Part shown: positions 6,273 through 14,252 of the stretch, one piece after another
Position numbering within the stretch: the first letter of the stretch is position 1
Layout of the letters: the number at the start of each line of letters is the position of its first letter
Made by a program: the position numbers and the translations under genes
Source of the DNA: Bacillota bacterium
GTDB taxonomy: Bacteria; Bacillota; Clostridia; Oscillospirales; Acutalibacteraceae
Direction: 5' to 3'
Assembly: GCA_023397245.1 (NCBI GenBank)
Contig: JAEWUH010000240.1
Coordinates: 1 to 14,886, forward strand
DNA length: 14,886 nt
The notes under the pieces: generated by a model
Database searches by the model: none
Seen by the model: the letters and a program-made list of their open reading frames with translations, nothing else
Told to the model about the DNA's origin: nothing

Positions 6273-7043
6273 ATGGTACTGACAGGGGATATTTACAATT
6301 ATATCGACAGTTTCGCGCCGTTTCACTCCGCGATGGATTTTGACAACCCCGGTCTTCTGGTGGGCGATTTCCAAACGCCGGTAAAAACGGCGGTTTTATC
6401 GCTTGATATCACCCCCGCCGTGGTGCACGAGGCCGCGGAGCTTGGGGCTGAATTGATTATCAGCCACCATCCGGTTATTTTCCGCCCCTTAAAGCAGCTT
6501 GATACCGAATCGGTTCCCTACCTGCTGGCCCGCAGCGGCATTGCGGCCATCTGCGCCCATACCAATCTGGATATGGCTCCGGAGGGGGTCAACGCGTGTC
6601 TGGCCGAACGGCTGGATCTTAAAAACATACGGATGCTGGAGGAATATGAATCTTCCGGTTTGCCGGAGGCTCTGGCCGGCGAAACGGAACGCGCATATTC
6701 CCCGTGCGAATTCGCCGAATTTGTAAAGGCGGCGCTCGGCTGCGACGGCCTGCGTTATACGGACGGCGGCAGGAGCATCACAAGGGTCGGCCTTTGCAGC
6801 GGCGGCGGCGCCGATTTGGTGTATGCCGCGGCTCAGTACGGCTGTCAGGCTTTTGTAACCGGGGAAAGCAAGCATAATATTTTGCTGGATGCCCAGAATA
6901 TGGGTGTAACGCTGATTGACGCGGGGCATTTTTATACCGAGGACGTCGTGATCCTTCCGCTGCTGCGCAAGCTTGAAAAAGAATTTCCGGAGCTTCGGTT
7001 TGTAAAATCGCAGAGAATGCACAGTCCGGCGCTGTACTTATAA
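6273..7043 (+). CDS. Nif3-like dinuclear metal-centre protein (YqfO/DUF34 family)
   Basis: A 256-aa member of the Nif3/DUF34 family, which forms toroidal hexamers with a two-metal site. Probable metal ligands are H65-H66 in IISHHPVIF, D100 in AHTNLDMA, and H219 and E223 in IDAGHFYTE. This is the short form without the inserted PII-like domain found in Bacillus YqfO. Some members were annotated as GTP cyclohydrolase I type 2, but the physiological role remains unsettled, so no gene symbol is given. The start codon follows the trmK stop after 3 nt, with AGGA (6261-6264) 8 nt upstream, so the two genes are almost certainly co-transcribed. Confidence 0.92.
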   Translation: MVLTGDIYNYIDSFAPFHSAMDFDNPGLLVGDFQTPVKTAVLSLDITPAVVHEAAELGAELIISHHPVIFRPLKQLDTESVPYLLARSGIAAICAHTNLDMAPEGVNACLAERLDLKNIRMLEEYESSGLPEALAGETERAYSPCEFAEFVKAALGCDGLRYTDGGRSITRVGLCSGGGADLVYAAAQYGCQAFVTGESKHNILLDAQNMGVTLIDAGHFYTEDVVILPLLRKLEKEFPELRFVKSQRMHSPALYL

Positions 7044-7069
7044 CAGGCTGTCGATAAAGCCGCGCAATC

Positions 7070-7092
7070 GCAAAATTGCGGTACAATTTTGC
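7070..7092. repeat. Inverted repeat / hairpin between the Nif3 gene and rqcH
   Basis: GCAAAATTG (7070-7078) and CAATTTTGC (7084-7092) form a perfect 9-bp stem with a 5-nt loop, 27 bp after the Nif3-family stop. It lacks a T run. It may be a weak terminator, an RNA processing site or a protein-binding palindrome. The rest of the gap (7093-7148) shows no promoter that I recognise. Confidence 0.45.
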
Positions 7093-7161
7093 TTGCCGTC
7101 TTGCCTTGCACGATTTCTCGGCGCCTGAATTCACATTCTGCCCCACTTAGGAGGGCGGGAA

Positions 7162-7200
7162 ATGTTTGGCACTTACAGGAGGAAACAGAATGGCTCTTGA
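7162..7200 (+). CDS. Short upstream ORF overlapping the rqcH start (candidate leader peptide)
   Basis: A 12-codon ORF, MFGTYRRKQNGS, begins at ATG 7162 with a perfect AGGAGG (7149-7154) 7 nt upstream. Its codons 6 and 7 are AGG AGG (7177-7182), and these six bases are the rqcH ribosome-binding site. It stops at TGA 7198-7200, 11 nt inside rqcH, in a different frame. Expression is inferred only from the strong ribosome site. It could also be a by-product of a local duplication of the ribosome-site module. Confidence 0.4.
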   Translation: MFGTYRRKQNGS

Positions 7201-8950
7201 CGGAGCGTTTTTACGACATATCAAAAAGGAAATTGAGGAGAAAGCACTCGGCGCAAAGGTGGACAAAGTCTACCAGCCGAACAAGGAAGAAATGGTGCTT
7301 CTGCTCCGCACGCGCACCGATAATTTCAAGCTGCTGATGTCCGCGCGCGCGAACAGCGCCCGCGTCCATTTTACGCAGTCTGTACCGGAAAACCCCAAGG
7401 TGCCGCCGATGCTCTGCATGCTTCTGCGCAAGAGGCTTGCCGGGGCGCGCCTTGTTGAAGTCCGCCAGCCGGGGCTGGAGCGTATGCTCTGCTTCGACTT
7501 CGACGCGGTCAACGAGCTGGGTGACGAAATCCGCCTGACACTGGTTATGGAAATCATGGGGCGTTACAGCAATATTATCTGCGTGGATGAAAACGGTAAG
7601 ATCGTCGACGCGCTCAAGCGTGTGGACGCGGAGATGTCCTCTGAACGTCTTGTGCTGCCCGGAATGACCTATCAGCTTCCCCCGCCGCAGGATAAGCTTT
7701 GTCTTCTTACCTCTTCCGTAACGGAAATTATCGAACGGATTCGGCGTATCCCGTCCGATATGGAGCTTTCCAAGGCGCTGCTCAATACGCTGCAGGGCGT
7801 TTCGCCCATTGTCTGCCGCGAGCTGCAGCACCTGACCGGGCGCGGGAACGATTTAACGATCAAGAATATGGATGAGCGGCAGTATGAACGCCTTGCCTTC
7901 TTTTTGGGAAGAATGGCGGATACCGTGAAAAACATCGACGGGCAGCCGTATATGGTGACCGGTATTGAGAAAAAGCCAATGGACTTTTCCTTTCAGAATA
8001 TCGAGCAGTACGGGCTGACCGCCGTGGTGAACCGCTATCCCGGCTTTTCGGAGCTTCTGGATGCTTTTTATGACGAGCGCGACCGGATCGACCGCATGCG
8101 GGTACGTTCGCAGGATTTGCTCCGCATCCTTTCCAACGCTTCCGACCGCCTCAGCCGGAAAATCAACCTGCAGCGCGCCGAGCTGGAGAAGTGCTCGGAA
8201 CGCGAGACCCTGCGGATCAGCGGTGACCTGATTAACGCCAACCTTTATAAATTGCAAAGGGGCGCGGCATCGGCGGAGCTGGAAAATTTTTATGAGGAAA
8301 GCCTGCCGGTCGTAAAAATCAAGCTTGACCCAACGCTTTCCCCGTCAAAGAACGCGCAGAAGTATTACAAAGCGTACCATAAAGCGCGTACCGCCGAGGA
8401 AATGCTGACCGTGCAGATTAAGCAGGCGCAGGAGGAACTGGCCTATATCGATTCCGTATTCGAGGAACTGAGCCGCGCCGTAACGGAGCGCGATCTTTCC
8501 GAAATTCGCGCGGAGCTGACGGAGCAGGGCTATATCCGTGCTCCCAAGGGCAAACAGAAGCAGCCGGCCTCCCTTGGCCCGCTGGAATTTACCTCTTCGG
8601 ACGGTTTTTCCATTCTTGTGGGTCGCAATAACCGCCTGAACGACCGCCTTACGCTGAAACAGGCGAACAAGCACGACATCTGGTTCCATACAAAGAACAT
8701 TCCCGGCTCCCATACCATTTTGGTCACGGAGGGCCGCAAGCCGACCGAAACCGCGCTTTACGAAGCGGCGATGCTGGCCGCTTTCCACAGCCGCGGCCGC
8801 GATTCCTCGCAGGTCCCCGTTGATTATACCGAAGTGAAGAACGTCAGCAAGCCGCAGGGCGCCAAGCCGGGTATGGTGATTTACGTAAGCAATAAAACAC
8901 TTTACGTCACCCCCACCGCCGCGGTTGCGGAAGATTTAAGGACGAATTAA
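7190..8950 (+). CDS. rqcH: RqcH / FbpA (NFACT family), ribosome-associated quality control factor
   Basis: A 586-aa NFACT protein. In Bacillus, RqcH binds stalled 50S subunits carrying peptidyl-tRNA and recruits tRNA-Ala to add C-terminal alanine tails that mark the nascent chain for degradation; homologues were first called fibronectin-binding FbpA. The NFACT-N region has VMEIMGRYSNIICVDE (about residues 119-134), followed by helix-hairpin-helix segments. A long charged coiled-coil middle region spans about residues 295-430. The C-terminal NFACT-R domain carries ANKHDIWFHTKNIPGSHTIL. At the position of the Bacillus D97-R98 pair, needed for alanine tailing, this protein has E97-R98. ATG 7190 is preceded at 7 nt by AGGAGG (7177-7182); a TTG at 7166 is less likely. 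The start lies inside a short uORF. Confidence 0.93.
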   Translation: MALDGAFLRHIKKEIEEKALGAKVDKVYQPNKEEMVLLLRTRTDNFKLLMSARANSARVHFTQSVPENPKVPPMLCMLLRKRLAGARLVEVRQPGLERMLCFDFDAVNELGDEIRLTLVMEIMGRYSNIICVDENGKIVDALKRVDAEMSSERLVLPGMTYQLPPPQDKLCLLTSSVTEIIERIRRIPSDMELSKALLNTLQGVSPIVCRELQHLTGRGNDLTIKNMDERQYERLAFFLGRMADTVKNIDGQPYMVTGIEKKPMDFSFQNIEQYGLTAVVNRYPGFSELLDAFYDERDRIDRMRVRSQDLLRILSNASDRLSRKINLQRAELEKCSERETLRISGDLINANLYKLQRGAASAELENFYEESLPVVKIKLDPTLSPSKNAQKYYKAYHKARTAEEMLTVQIKQAQEELAYIDSVFEELSRAVTERDLSEIRAELTEQGYIRAPKGKQKQPASLGPLEFTSSDGFSILVGRNNRLNDRLTLKQANKHDIWFHTKNIPGSHTILVTEGRKPTETALYEAAMLAAFHSRGRDSSQVPVDYTEVKNVSKPQGAKPGMVIYVSNKTLYVTPTAAVAEDLRTN

Positions 8951-8951
8951 A

Positions 8952-8980
8952 TTGAAGACACCGGTATTTCATGTTATAAT
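8952..8980 (+). promoter_or_regulatory. Sigma-A promoter of the exopolysaccharide operon
   Basis: TTGAAG (8952-8957), a 17-bp spacer and TATAAT (8975-8980), with TGT before the -10 making it an extended -10. The predicted start near 8987 is about 24 nt before the first start codon. The -35 begins right after the rqcH stop, and no terminator separates the two, so read-through from rqcH is possible. Confidence 0.75.
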
Positions 8981-9010
8981 AATCAGATTGAACAATAGGG
9001 AAGTGTGTCA

Positions 9011-10537
9011 ATGATCAAAATAAAAGCGGCTGATTTTCTGCAGGATACCATATGGTTCGGACTCACGGCCCTGCTGCTTTTAACGGCGAATTTAGTAGCC
9101 GCCTTTAACGGAATTTTATGGAAAACCGCAGTGGACATCATGCTGGTTGCGATTATTGTGCTGAATATTGCCATCTGCCGCAGTCTGATTGCCAATATCC
9201 GGCGCGACTTTGCTCTCCTTGTTTTTGTAGGGGCGTTTGATCTGCTGCTTTTGGGGCGCGTTTATAATTCCTGGATCGGTTACAGCCATAAGCTGCTGCT
9301 GCTGCTGGAAGCGGAAAGTTACCCAAAACTGTTTTCTGCGCTGCAGATCGTAACGGTCTCCTTACTTTGCGTTTATCTGGCCTACCGCCTTTTCGGGCCG
9401 GTCTTTCAGAAAAGGGAGACGGCAATCCGGGAGCGCGGCATGGGAGCGGTTCTGCAGGATCAGCTCACCCCGGTCATCCGCCAGATCAGTCAAATTGTGC
9501 TTTATGTAAGCTCAATCGCTTTCTTTTATACACTGCTGAAAACCGCACTTGTTGTCCTTCAGCACGGATACCTCAGCTCGTTTACCAATATCACGGACAT
9601 TCCGGGCTACATCAGCCGGCTTTCCATGTTCTTCATCCCGGCGTTTGCGGTGTTTCTGGCTACCCTTCCGGATAAAAAACAGATTCGGATTCCGCTCGCC
9701 GTCTATTTTGTGTACATGCTCGCGTCCGTTCTGACCGGCAGACGAACCACGCTTGTAACGGAAGCGCTGATGCTGATCGTTTATCTGGTGCTCCGTGACT
9801 CCCTTTTGGAAAAGGAAAAACGTGTTTTAAAGAAGCGCACAGTCGCCTACGCCGGTATTTTCGGGCTTGCGGGAGTTTACCTGCTGCAGCTGCTGGCCTT
9901 GATACGGGCCGGCCTCGACCTGGGAAGAGGATTTGGCGAAATGCTTGTCAGCTTTATTGATTCGCAGGGCGCCAGCTTCCGTGTTATCATGCAGACGGTC
10001 AACCACATTGACCTGTTTCCGGCGGGAGCCTCCAGTTCCTATCTGTTTTATCCGTTTGAACTGTTTGTCCATAATAATGTTGCAACCCGTACGCTGTTCG
10101 GACTCACTCCGATTGTTGAGGTACAGAATTCGCAGTTCGTACAGACGACGCACAACTTTGCCCATGTCCTGACGTATCTGGTTGACCCGGACCGCTACCT
10201 GAGCGGCGGTGGGTTCGGAACCTCCTTTATCGCGGAGTCCTACGCCGCGTACCGCATTGTGGGCGTTATCCTGCTTAGCGTAATGATCGGGCTGATTTTC
10301 CGCTTTTTCGCTTCCATGCTCACCCGTTCCTGGGTGGTCATTGCCTGCGGTCTGCTCGCGGTAAAGAACTTCATCTATATCCCCCGCAGCTTTGCGTTCT
10401 TATGGGTGACGGAGGTATTCAATATCACGTATCTCTGCTTTTTCATCGCCATCTATCTTGCCGCGCTGCTGGTCTGCCGGATGGGTACGCATATCCGGTC
10501 GGCCGCGCCGGAACCGCCGGTGGGGGAGCGCCTATGA
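9011..10537 (+). CDS. Wzy-like polysaccharide polymerase (multi-spanning membrane protein)
   Basis: A 508-aa integral membrane protein with about 11-12 hydrophobic segments (for example near residues 14-36, 39-57, 65-82, 108-126, 158-178, 203-219, 228-244, 277-297, 410-432 and 466-491). A large extracytoplasmic loop lies between about 300 and 410. The segment NFAHVLTYLVDPDRYLSGGG and the following GTSFIAESYA, just before a membrane helix, resemble the O-antigen polysaccharide polymerase Wzy family (recalled resemblance). Wzy joins lipid-linked repeat units into long chains on the outer face of the membrane. ATG 9011 is preferred; GTG 9005 would add two residues. AGGGAAG (8997-9003) gives a 7-nt spacing. 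It is the first gene of the operon, and its TGA overlaps the next ATG by 4 bp. Sequence divergence in this family keeps the call below certainty. Confidence 0.75.
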   Translation: MIKIKAADFLQDTIWFGLTALLLLTANLVAAFNGILWKTAVDIMLVAIIVLNIAICRSLIANIRRDFALLVFVGAFDLLLLGRVYNSWIGYSHKLLLLLEAESYPKLFSALQIVTVSLLCVYLAYRLFGPVFQKRETAIRERGMGAVLQDQLTPVIRQISQIVLYVSSIAFFYTLLKTALVVLQHGYLSSFTNITDIPGYISRLSMFFIPAFAVFLATLPDKKQIRIPLAVYFVYMLASVLTGRRTTLVTEALMLIVYLVLRDSLLEKEKRVLKKRTVAYAGIFGLAGVYLLQLLALIRAGLDLGRGFGEMLVSFIDSQGASFRVIMQTVNHIDLFPAGASSSYLFYPFELFVHNNVATRTLFGLTPIVEVQNSQFVQTTHNFAHVLTYLVDPDRYLSGGGFGTSFIAESYAAYRIVGVILLSVMIGLIFRFFASMLTRSWVVIACGLLAVKNFIYIPRSFAFLWVTEVFNITYLCFFIAIYLAALLVCRMGTHIRSAAPEPPVGERL

Positions 10538-11754
10538 AGATACTGCTGCTTCTTACCGCCTTGTTCCCTTATGACAGCGGGGAGGAGTTTTTATCCGAGG
10601 AAGTGAAGCATATCCGCGGCTTTGACCGCGTGCTGGTATGCCCCTGCAATCTTAAGGAAAATTCCGCCGTGACCAAGAAACTGCCGGATTTCGCGGAATG
10701 CGTTCCGCTCAAACGGACGGACAGCGGAAAATCGGTTTATGCCAAGCTGTTGGCAAGGCCGTATGTCCTCACAGAAATCGGCGCCCTGATGCGGGAAGGC
10801 CGGTTCAGCTCCGGCAGGCTCCACGAAATGCTGTTTTTCATGAAAAAGGCGCAGGAGCTGTACGCAGCGCTGGTTCGGTCGATTCGGTTTGACTCCGCCG
10901 ATGAAGTGACGATTTACAGCTACTGGTTTTACGATGCGGCGGCGGCGGGCTCGCTGCTTGCCGAATATCTGCGCGGGCGCGGCGTTCAGGTCACGCAGAT
11001 TTCGCGCGCGCACGGATTTGATATCCACGAGGAGCGGGCGAAATATGGCTATCTCCCGATGCGCCGATTCCTGCTCAGCCGTGTGGACGGGCTCTTTCCC
11101 TGTTCGCAGAACGGCGCGGATACCGTCATCGGGCGGTACCCGGAGTATGCTGCAAAAATCCATCCCGCACTTCTGGGTACGGCGGATCACGGTGAAAAGC
11201 CGGGAAACCGGGAACGCGGTTTACAGATCCTTTCCTGCTCCTATATGGTGCCGGTCAAACGCCTGCACCTCCTCATTCAGGCGCTGAAGCAGGCCGAATT
11301 CCCGGTCACCTGGACGCATATCGGCTCCGGCCCGCTGGAAAAGGAAATCCGGGAAACGGCTGCGTCCCTGCCGGGAAACGTCCAGACGCGGTTTACGGGG
11401 CAGATGGACAACACTGCCGTTATGGACTATTATAAAACGAACGCCGTTTCCGCGTTTGTCAACGTCAGCGCAAGCGAGGGCATCCCGGTCACGGTGATGG
11501 AAGCCTGCTCGTTCGGCATCCCGGTCGTTGCCACGGATGTGGGCGGTACGCGGGAGGCTGTGACGGACGGCGTAAACGGATTCCTTCTTTCAAAGGATTT
11601 TTCGCCGGAGGAGCTGCTTGCAAATTTGCGCAAGCTTAGAGATATGCCGGAGGACGAATACGGCCGCCTTTGTGCCGGTTCCCGCGGAATATGGGCGGAA
11701 AAATTTGACGCGGCGTATAATTATCAGAAATTCTACGAGGAGTTAAGCAAATGA
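10534..11754 (+). CDS. GT4-type glycosyltransferase
   Basis: A 406-aa GT-B fold glycosyltransferase, likely cytoplasmic and membrane-associated, adding a sugar from a nucleotide donor to the growing lipid-linked repeat unit. The C-terminal donor-binding half contains SCSYMVPVKRLHLLI (about residues 234-248), GSGPLEKEI (about 264-272) and the EX7E motif in SEGIPVTVMEA (E315 and E323), followed by CSFGIPVVATDVGGTREAV, which is classic GT4. The N-terminal half is divergent and contains SRAHGFDIHEER (about 157-168). Sugar and linkage cannot be read. The start ATG 10534 overlaps the polymerase stop (ATGA), with GGGGGAG (10522-10528) 5 nt upstream; an open frame running back to 10402 is only overlap. 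The stop overlaps the next gene in the same ATGA way, indicating translational coupling. Confidence 0.9.
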   Translation: MKILLLLTALFPYDSGEEFLSEEVKHIRGFDRVLVCPCNLKENSAVTKKLPDFAECVPLKRTDSGKSVYAKLLARPYVLTEIGALMREGRFSSGRLHEMLFFMKKAQELYAALVRSIRFDSADEVTIYSYWFYDAAAAGSLLAEYLRGRGVQVTQISRAHGFDIHEERAKYGYLPMRRFLLSRVDGLFPCSQNGADTVIGRYPEYAAKIHPALLGTADHGEKPGNRERGLQILSCSYMVPVKRLHLLIQALKQAEFPVTWTHIGSGPLEKEIRETAASLPGNVQTRFTGQMDNTAVMDYYKTNAVSAFVNVSASEGIPVTVMEACSFGIPVVATDVGGTREAVTDGVNGFLLSKDFSPEELLANLRKLRDMPEDEYGRLCAGSRGIWAEKFDAAYNYQKFYEELSK

Positions 11755-12923
11755 AGCTGATGTACCTCACTTTTCAGGAGGACGCTCCGCTGTATCTGGG
11801 CGTAAAAAATAAAATAGAAGGCCAGATCGAAGCCTTTCAGAAGCTGGGCTACGATGTAACCTGTTCCATGTGGCAGGACGGCAGCTTTCATTTTTTCGGG
11901 GCGGACAGCTTTTCCGTACCGATTGACCCGGCAAAGGGCAAAATGAAGCAGTTTGCAAAAATAGCCGACGACTATATGGCACACCATTCCTTTGACGTTC
12001 TTTATATGCGCCTTGACCGCATCAGTTTTGACATGATCCGCATCTGCAGAACAGCCCGGGCGAACCGTGTGAAAACCGTTGCGGTGGAAATTCCGAATTA
12101 TCCCTATTTATCCGATTATGTGCGCAATGTCAAATATGCCAAATCTCTGAAACGCCGAACGGTCACGGCGGCAAAAATTGCGGTTGTGGCGGCGATTGAC
12201 CGCAGCTCCGGCCTTCTGCTAAAAAAATATGTGGACGCCGTCATTCTATACGGCAATAAGGCGGATTCCTTTTTCGGCGTAAAAGCGATGAACGGCGACA
12301 ACGGGATCAATATTGACAAGATTGAACCGGTTCCGCACTGCGGCGATACCGTGAAGGATATTTCCATCCTCGGCGTTGCGGGCACGCTCTGGTGGCAGGG
12401 CTATGACCGCATCCTGCAGGGGATGAGCGCCTACAAAAGGAACCGCAAACCTGGGAAGCCGGCGCTGAAATTTGTCCTTGTGGGCGGTGACGCGACTGAA
12501 ATGCCTGAATTTCACGCGCTTGTGGAGCGCCTCGGCCTGACGGATGACGTTGTCTGCTGCGGGTTCAAAAGGGGCAGGGAGCTCAGCGACATTTACCGAA
12601 CGGTCGACGTCGGTGCTTCCTCGCTCGGCTGCTACCGCAGGGGCCTGACGGGCTGCTCTTCCTTAAAGGCGCGCGAATACTGCGCGGCCGCGCTCCCGTT
12701 CCTTTACGCCTATGACGACGAAAAGGTCGACCGCGCCCCGGCTCCGTTTGCGCTGAAGCTGCCAAATGACGCCTCACCCGTGGATATGGAAAAGGTGGTC
12801 GATTTTGTGCAGCAGTGCCGCAGCGATCCTTCCATCGCCGAGCGGGAGCGGGCTTTTGCCGAAGAAAATTACGACTGGAAAAATATTATGAAACAGGTAT
12901 TGAACTTTGCAGAAAATAACTGA
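11751..12923 (+). CDS. Glycosyltransferase, GT-B type (divergent GT4-like)
   Basis: A 390-aa protein probably acting on the same glycan as its neighbour. The N-terminal half (LTFQEDAPLYLGVKNKIEGQ at about residues 6-25, then LGYDVTC) looks like an acceptor domain. The C-terminal half has ILGVAGTLWWQGYDRIL (about 206-222), FVLVGGD (about 241-247), and the donor-site block ASSLGCYRRGLTGCSSLKAREYCAAALPF (about 289-317). In this subgroup the SLKxREY core takes the place of the usual GT4 motif. No transmembrane segment or signal peptide is evident. GAGGAG (11737-11742) lies 8 nt before the ATG, which overlaps the previous stop by 4 bp. The donor sugar is unknown. Confidence 0.82.
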   Translation: MKLMYLTFQEDAPLYLGVKNKIEGQIEAFQKLGYDVTCSMWQDGSFHFFGADSFSVPIDPAKGKMKQFAKIADDYMAHHSFDVLYMRLDRISFDMIRICRTARANRVKTVAVEIPNYPYLSDYVRNVKYAKSLKRRTVTAAKIAVVAAIDRSSGLLLKKYVDAVILYGNKADSFFGVKAMNGDNGINIDKIEPVPHCGDTVKDISILGVAGTLWWQGYDRILQGMSAYKRNRKPGKPALKFVLVGGDATEMPEFHALVERLGLTDDVVCCGFKRGRELSDIYRTVDVGASSLGCYRRGLTGCSSLKAREYCAAALPFLYAYDDEKVDRAPAPFALKLPNDASPVDMEKVVDFVQQCRSDPSIAERERAFAEENYDWKNIMKQVLNFAENN

Positions 12924-12942
12924 ATGATATGGAGGATAACCA

Positions 12943-14202
12943 ATGGAACTTTTCGTAAGCTTTTCTGAAATCATGGAGTATTTTAAACGGCATCTGCGTA
13001 CCTTTCTCATCGTAGTGGCGGTGTTCGGCATTGTTTCCGGGCTGCTGCCGCTGAAATTCGTGCATAATCAGTATTCGGCTTCCACCACGATCGTGGTGTC
13101 CTGCCAGATACCGGAAAACGCGCAGACGGATTATCGGCTGCAGTATACGAGCATTCTGAACAGCAGGGTGCAGACGGCGATTGCCATGGCTTCCGGCAGC
13201 GACATCATTACCCAGACCGCCGAGAAGCTCAACATTAAGGAAGACAAAATTTCTTCCATTTCGGGCACACAGGTGGGAACGGCTCCGGTTGTAAAGCTTT
13301 CGGTCAGCACCCCGGACGCGGCGCTGGCTTCCCAGGTTTCCGATACGGCGGCGCAGGTCATTGCCGAAAAGCTGACGGTCTCCTTCCCGTCTCCGCAGAT
13401 CACCGCTGTGATCAGCGACAAAGCCATCCCGCAAAAGACGCAGTCGAATAAGACCACCATGCTGAAAGCCGGGATTATCGGCCTGATCATTGGGTTTATC
13501 TTCTATTTATGCTTCGGCATCGTTGTTGTGCTCACGGATAAGACCATCCGCAACAGCCACTACGTGAGCGAGGCGCTGAAAACCAACCTTCTCGGAACAA
13601 TCCCGAATAAGTGCGACGAAGAAAAGCTGCTTGACAGTTACCGCAAGTTGCGCGCCGCGGCGGTGAACCAGGCCAGCGGCAGAAAGAGCTTCCTTGTTGC
13701 GGATGTCTGCGAGAACGACGGAGCAGACGCGGTTTCTGCCGGGTTTGCGTCCGCCATTGCCCGTTCGGGGAAAAAGGTGCTTTTGATCGATGCCAACCTT
13801 CGTACGAACGGGGTTGCAAAAATTCTGGACGTAACCGCGGAGAAGAATTTTTATGATGTGCTCCGCGGAGACTGCACCGCACAGCAGGCGGTCTGCGCTA
13901 CACAGGTGAGCGGCCTGAGTGTGATTGCCGGAACAGAAAACAGCGAGAATTTGGCGGATCTGCTTGCTTCCGACCGGTTAAGCCAGCTGCTTGATGAGCT
14001 GGAGCCCAATTTTGACGAGGTCGTTATCAGCGCTCCGTCCGAGGTTCGCTATCCGGATGCCGACAATATGGCCAAGCTGACCGGTTCGGTTATTATGGTG
14101 GCGAAATACGCATCCACGCCCTATTACGAGTTCAAGGATTCCTTCCAGCGCTTGCGTACGGCGGGCGGCAATGTGATCGGATTTGTTACAACCGCAGTTT
14201 GA
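12943..14202 (+). CDS. Wzz-type polysaccharide co-polymerase fused to a degenerate BY-kinase domain
   Basis: A 419-aa membrane protein. TM1 (about residues 19-37) and TM2 (about 174-197) flank an extracytoplasmic Wzz-like domain, as in polysaccharide co-polymerases that set chain length. After TM2 comes a CapB/BY-kinase-like domain, introduced by SYRKLRAAAVNQ. It aligns along its length with tyrosine autokinases but lacks the catalytic residues. At the Walker A site it reads ENDGADA (257-263), with Ala261 in place of the essential Lys. Walker A' reads VLLIDANLR, with Asn285 for the second Asp. The Walker B position reads VISAPS, with Ser363 for Asp. There is no C-terminal Tyr cluster; the protein ends TTAV. 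It is therefore probably a pseudokinase. GGAGG (12931-12935) lies 7 nt before the start. It is the last gene of the operon, 19 bp after the glycosyltransferase. Confidence 0.88.
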   Translation: MELFVSFSEIMEYFKRHLRTFLIVVAVFGIVSGLLPLKFVHNQYSASTTIVVSCQIPENAQTDYRLQYTSILNSRVQTAIAMASGSDIITQTAEKLNIKEDKISSISGTQVGTAPVVKLSVSTPDAALASQVSDTAAQVIAEKLTVSFPSPQITAVISDKAIPQKTQSNKTTMLKAGIIGLIIGFIFYLCFGIVVVLTDKTIRNSHYVSEALKTNLLGTIPNKCDEEKLLDSYRKLRAAAVNQASGRKSFLVADVCENDGADAVSAGFASAIARSGKKVLLIDANLRTNGVAKILDVTAEKNFYDVLRGDCTAQQAVCATQVSGLSVIAGTENSENLADLLASDRLSQLLDELEPNFDEVVISAPSEVRYPDADNMAKLTGSVIMVAKYASTPYYEFKDSFQRLRTAGGNVIGFVTTAV

Positions 14203-14215
14203 CCCTCATAAAACA

Positions 14216-14252
14216 AAACGTCCCCGGGTTTTCACCCGCGGGACGTTTTTTT
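14216..14252. terminator. Bidirectional terminator between the polysaccharide operon and udk
   Basis: AAACGTCCC (14216-14224) pairs with GGGACGTTT (14240-14248). An inner CGGG/CCCG helix follows, with one bulged C (14239) and a TTTTCA loop. T runs follow on the + side (14246-14252); on the - side the sequence continues as GTTTTGTTTT. It closes the + strand operon and the - strand udk gene, whose stop codon overlaps the T run. Confidence 0.9.
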
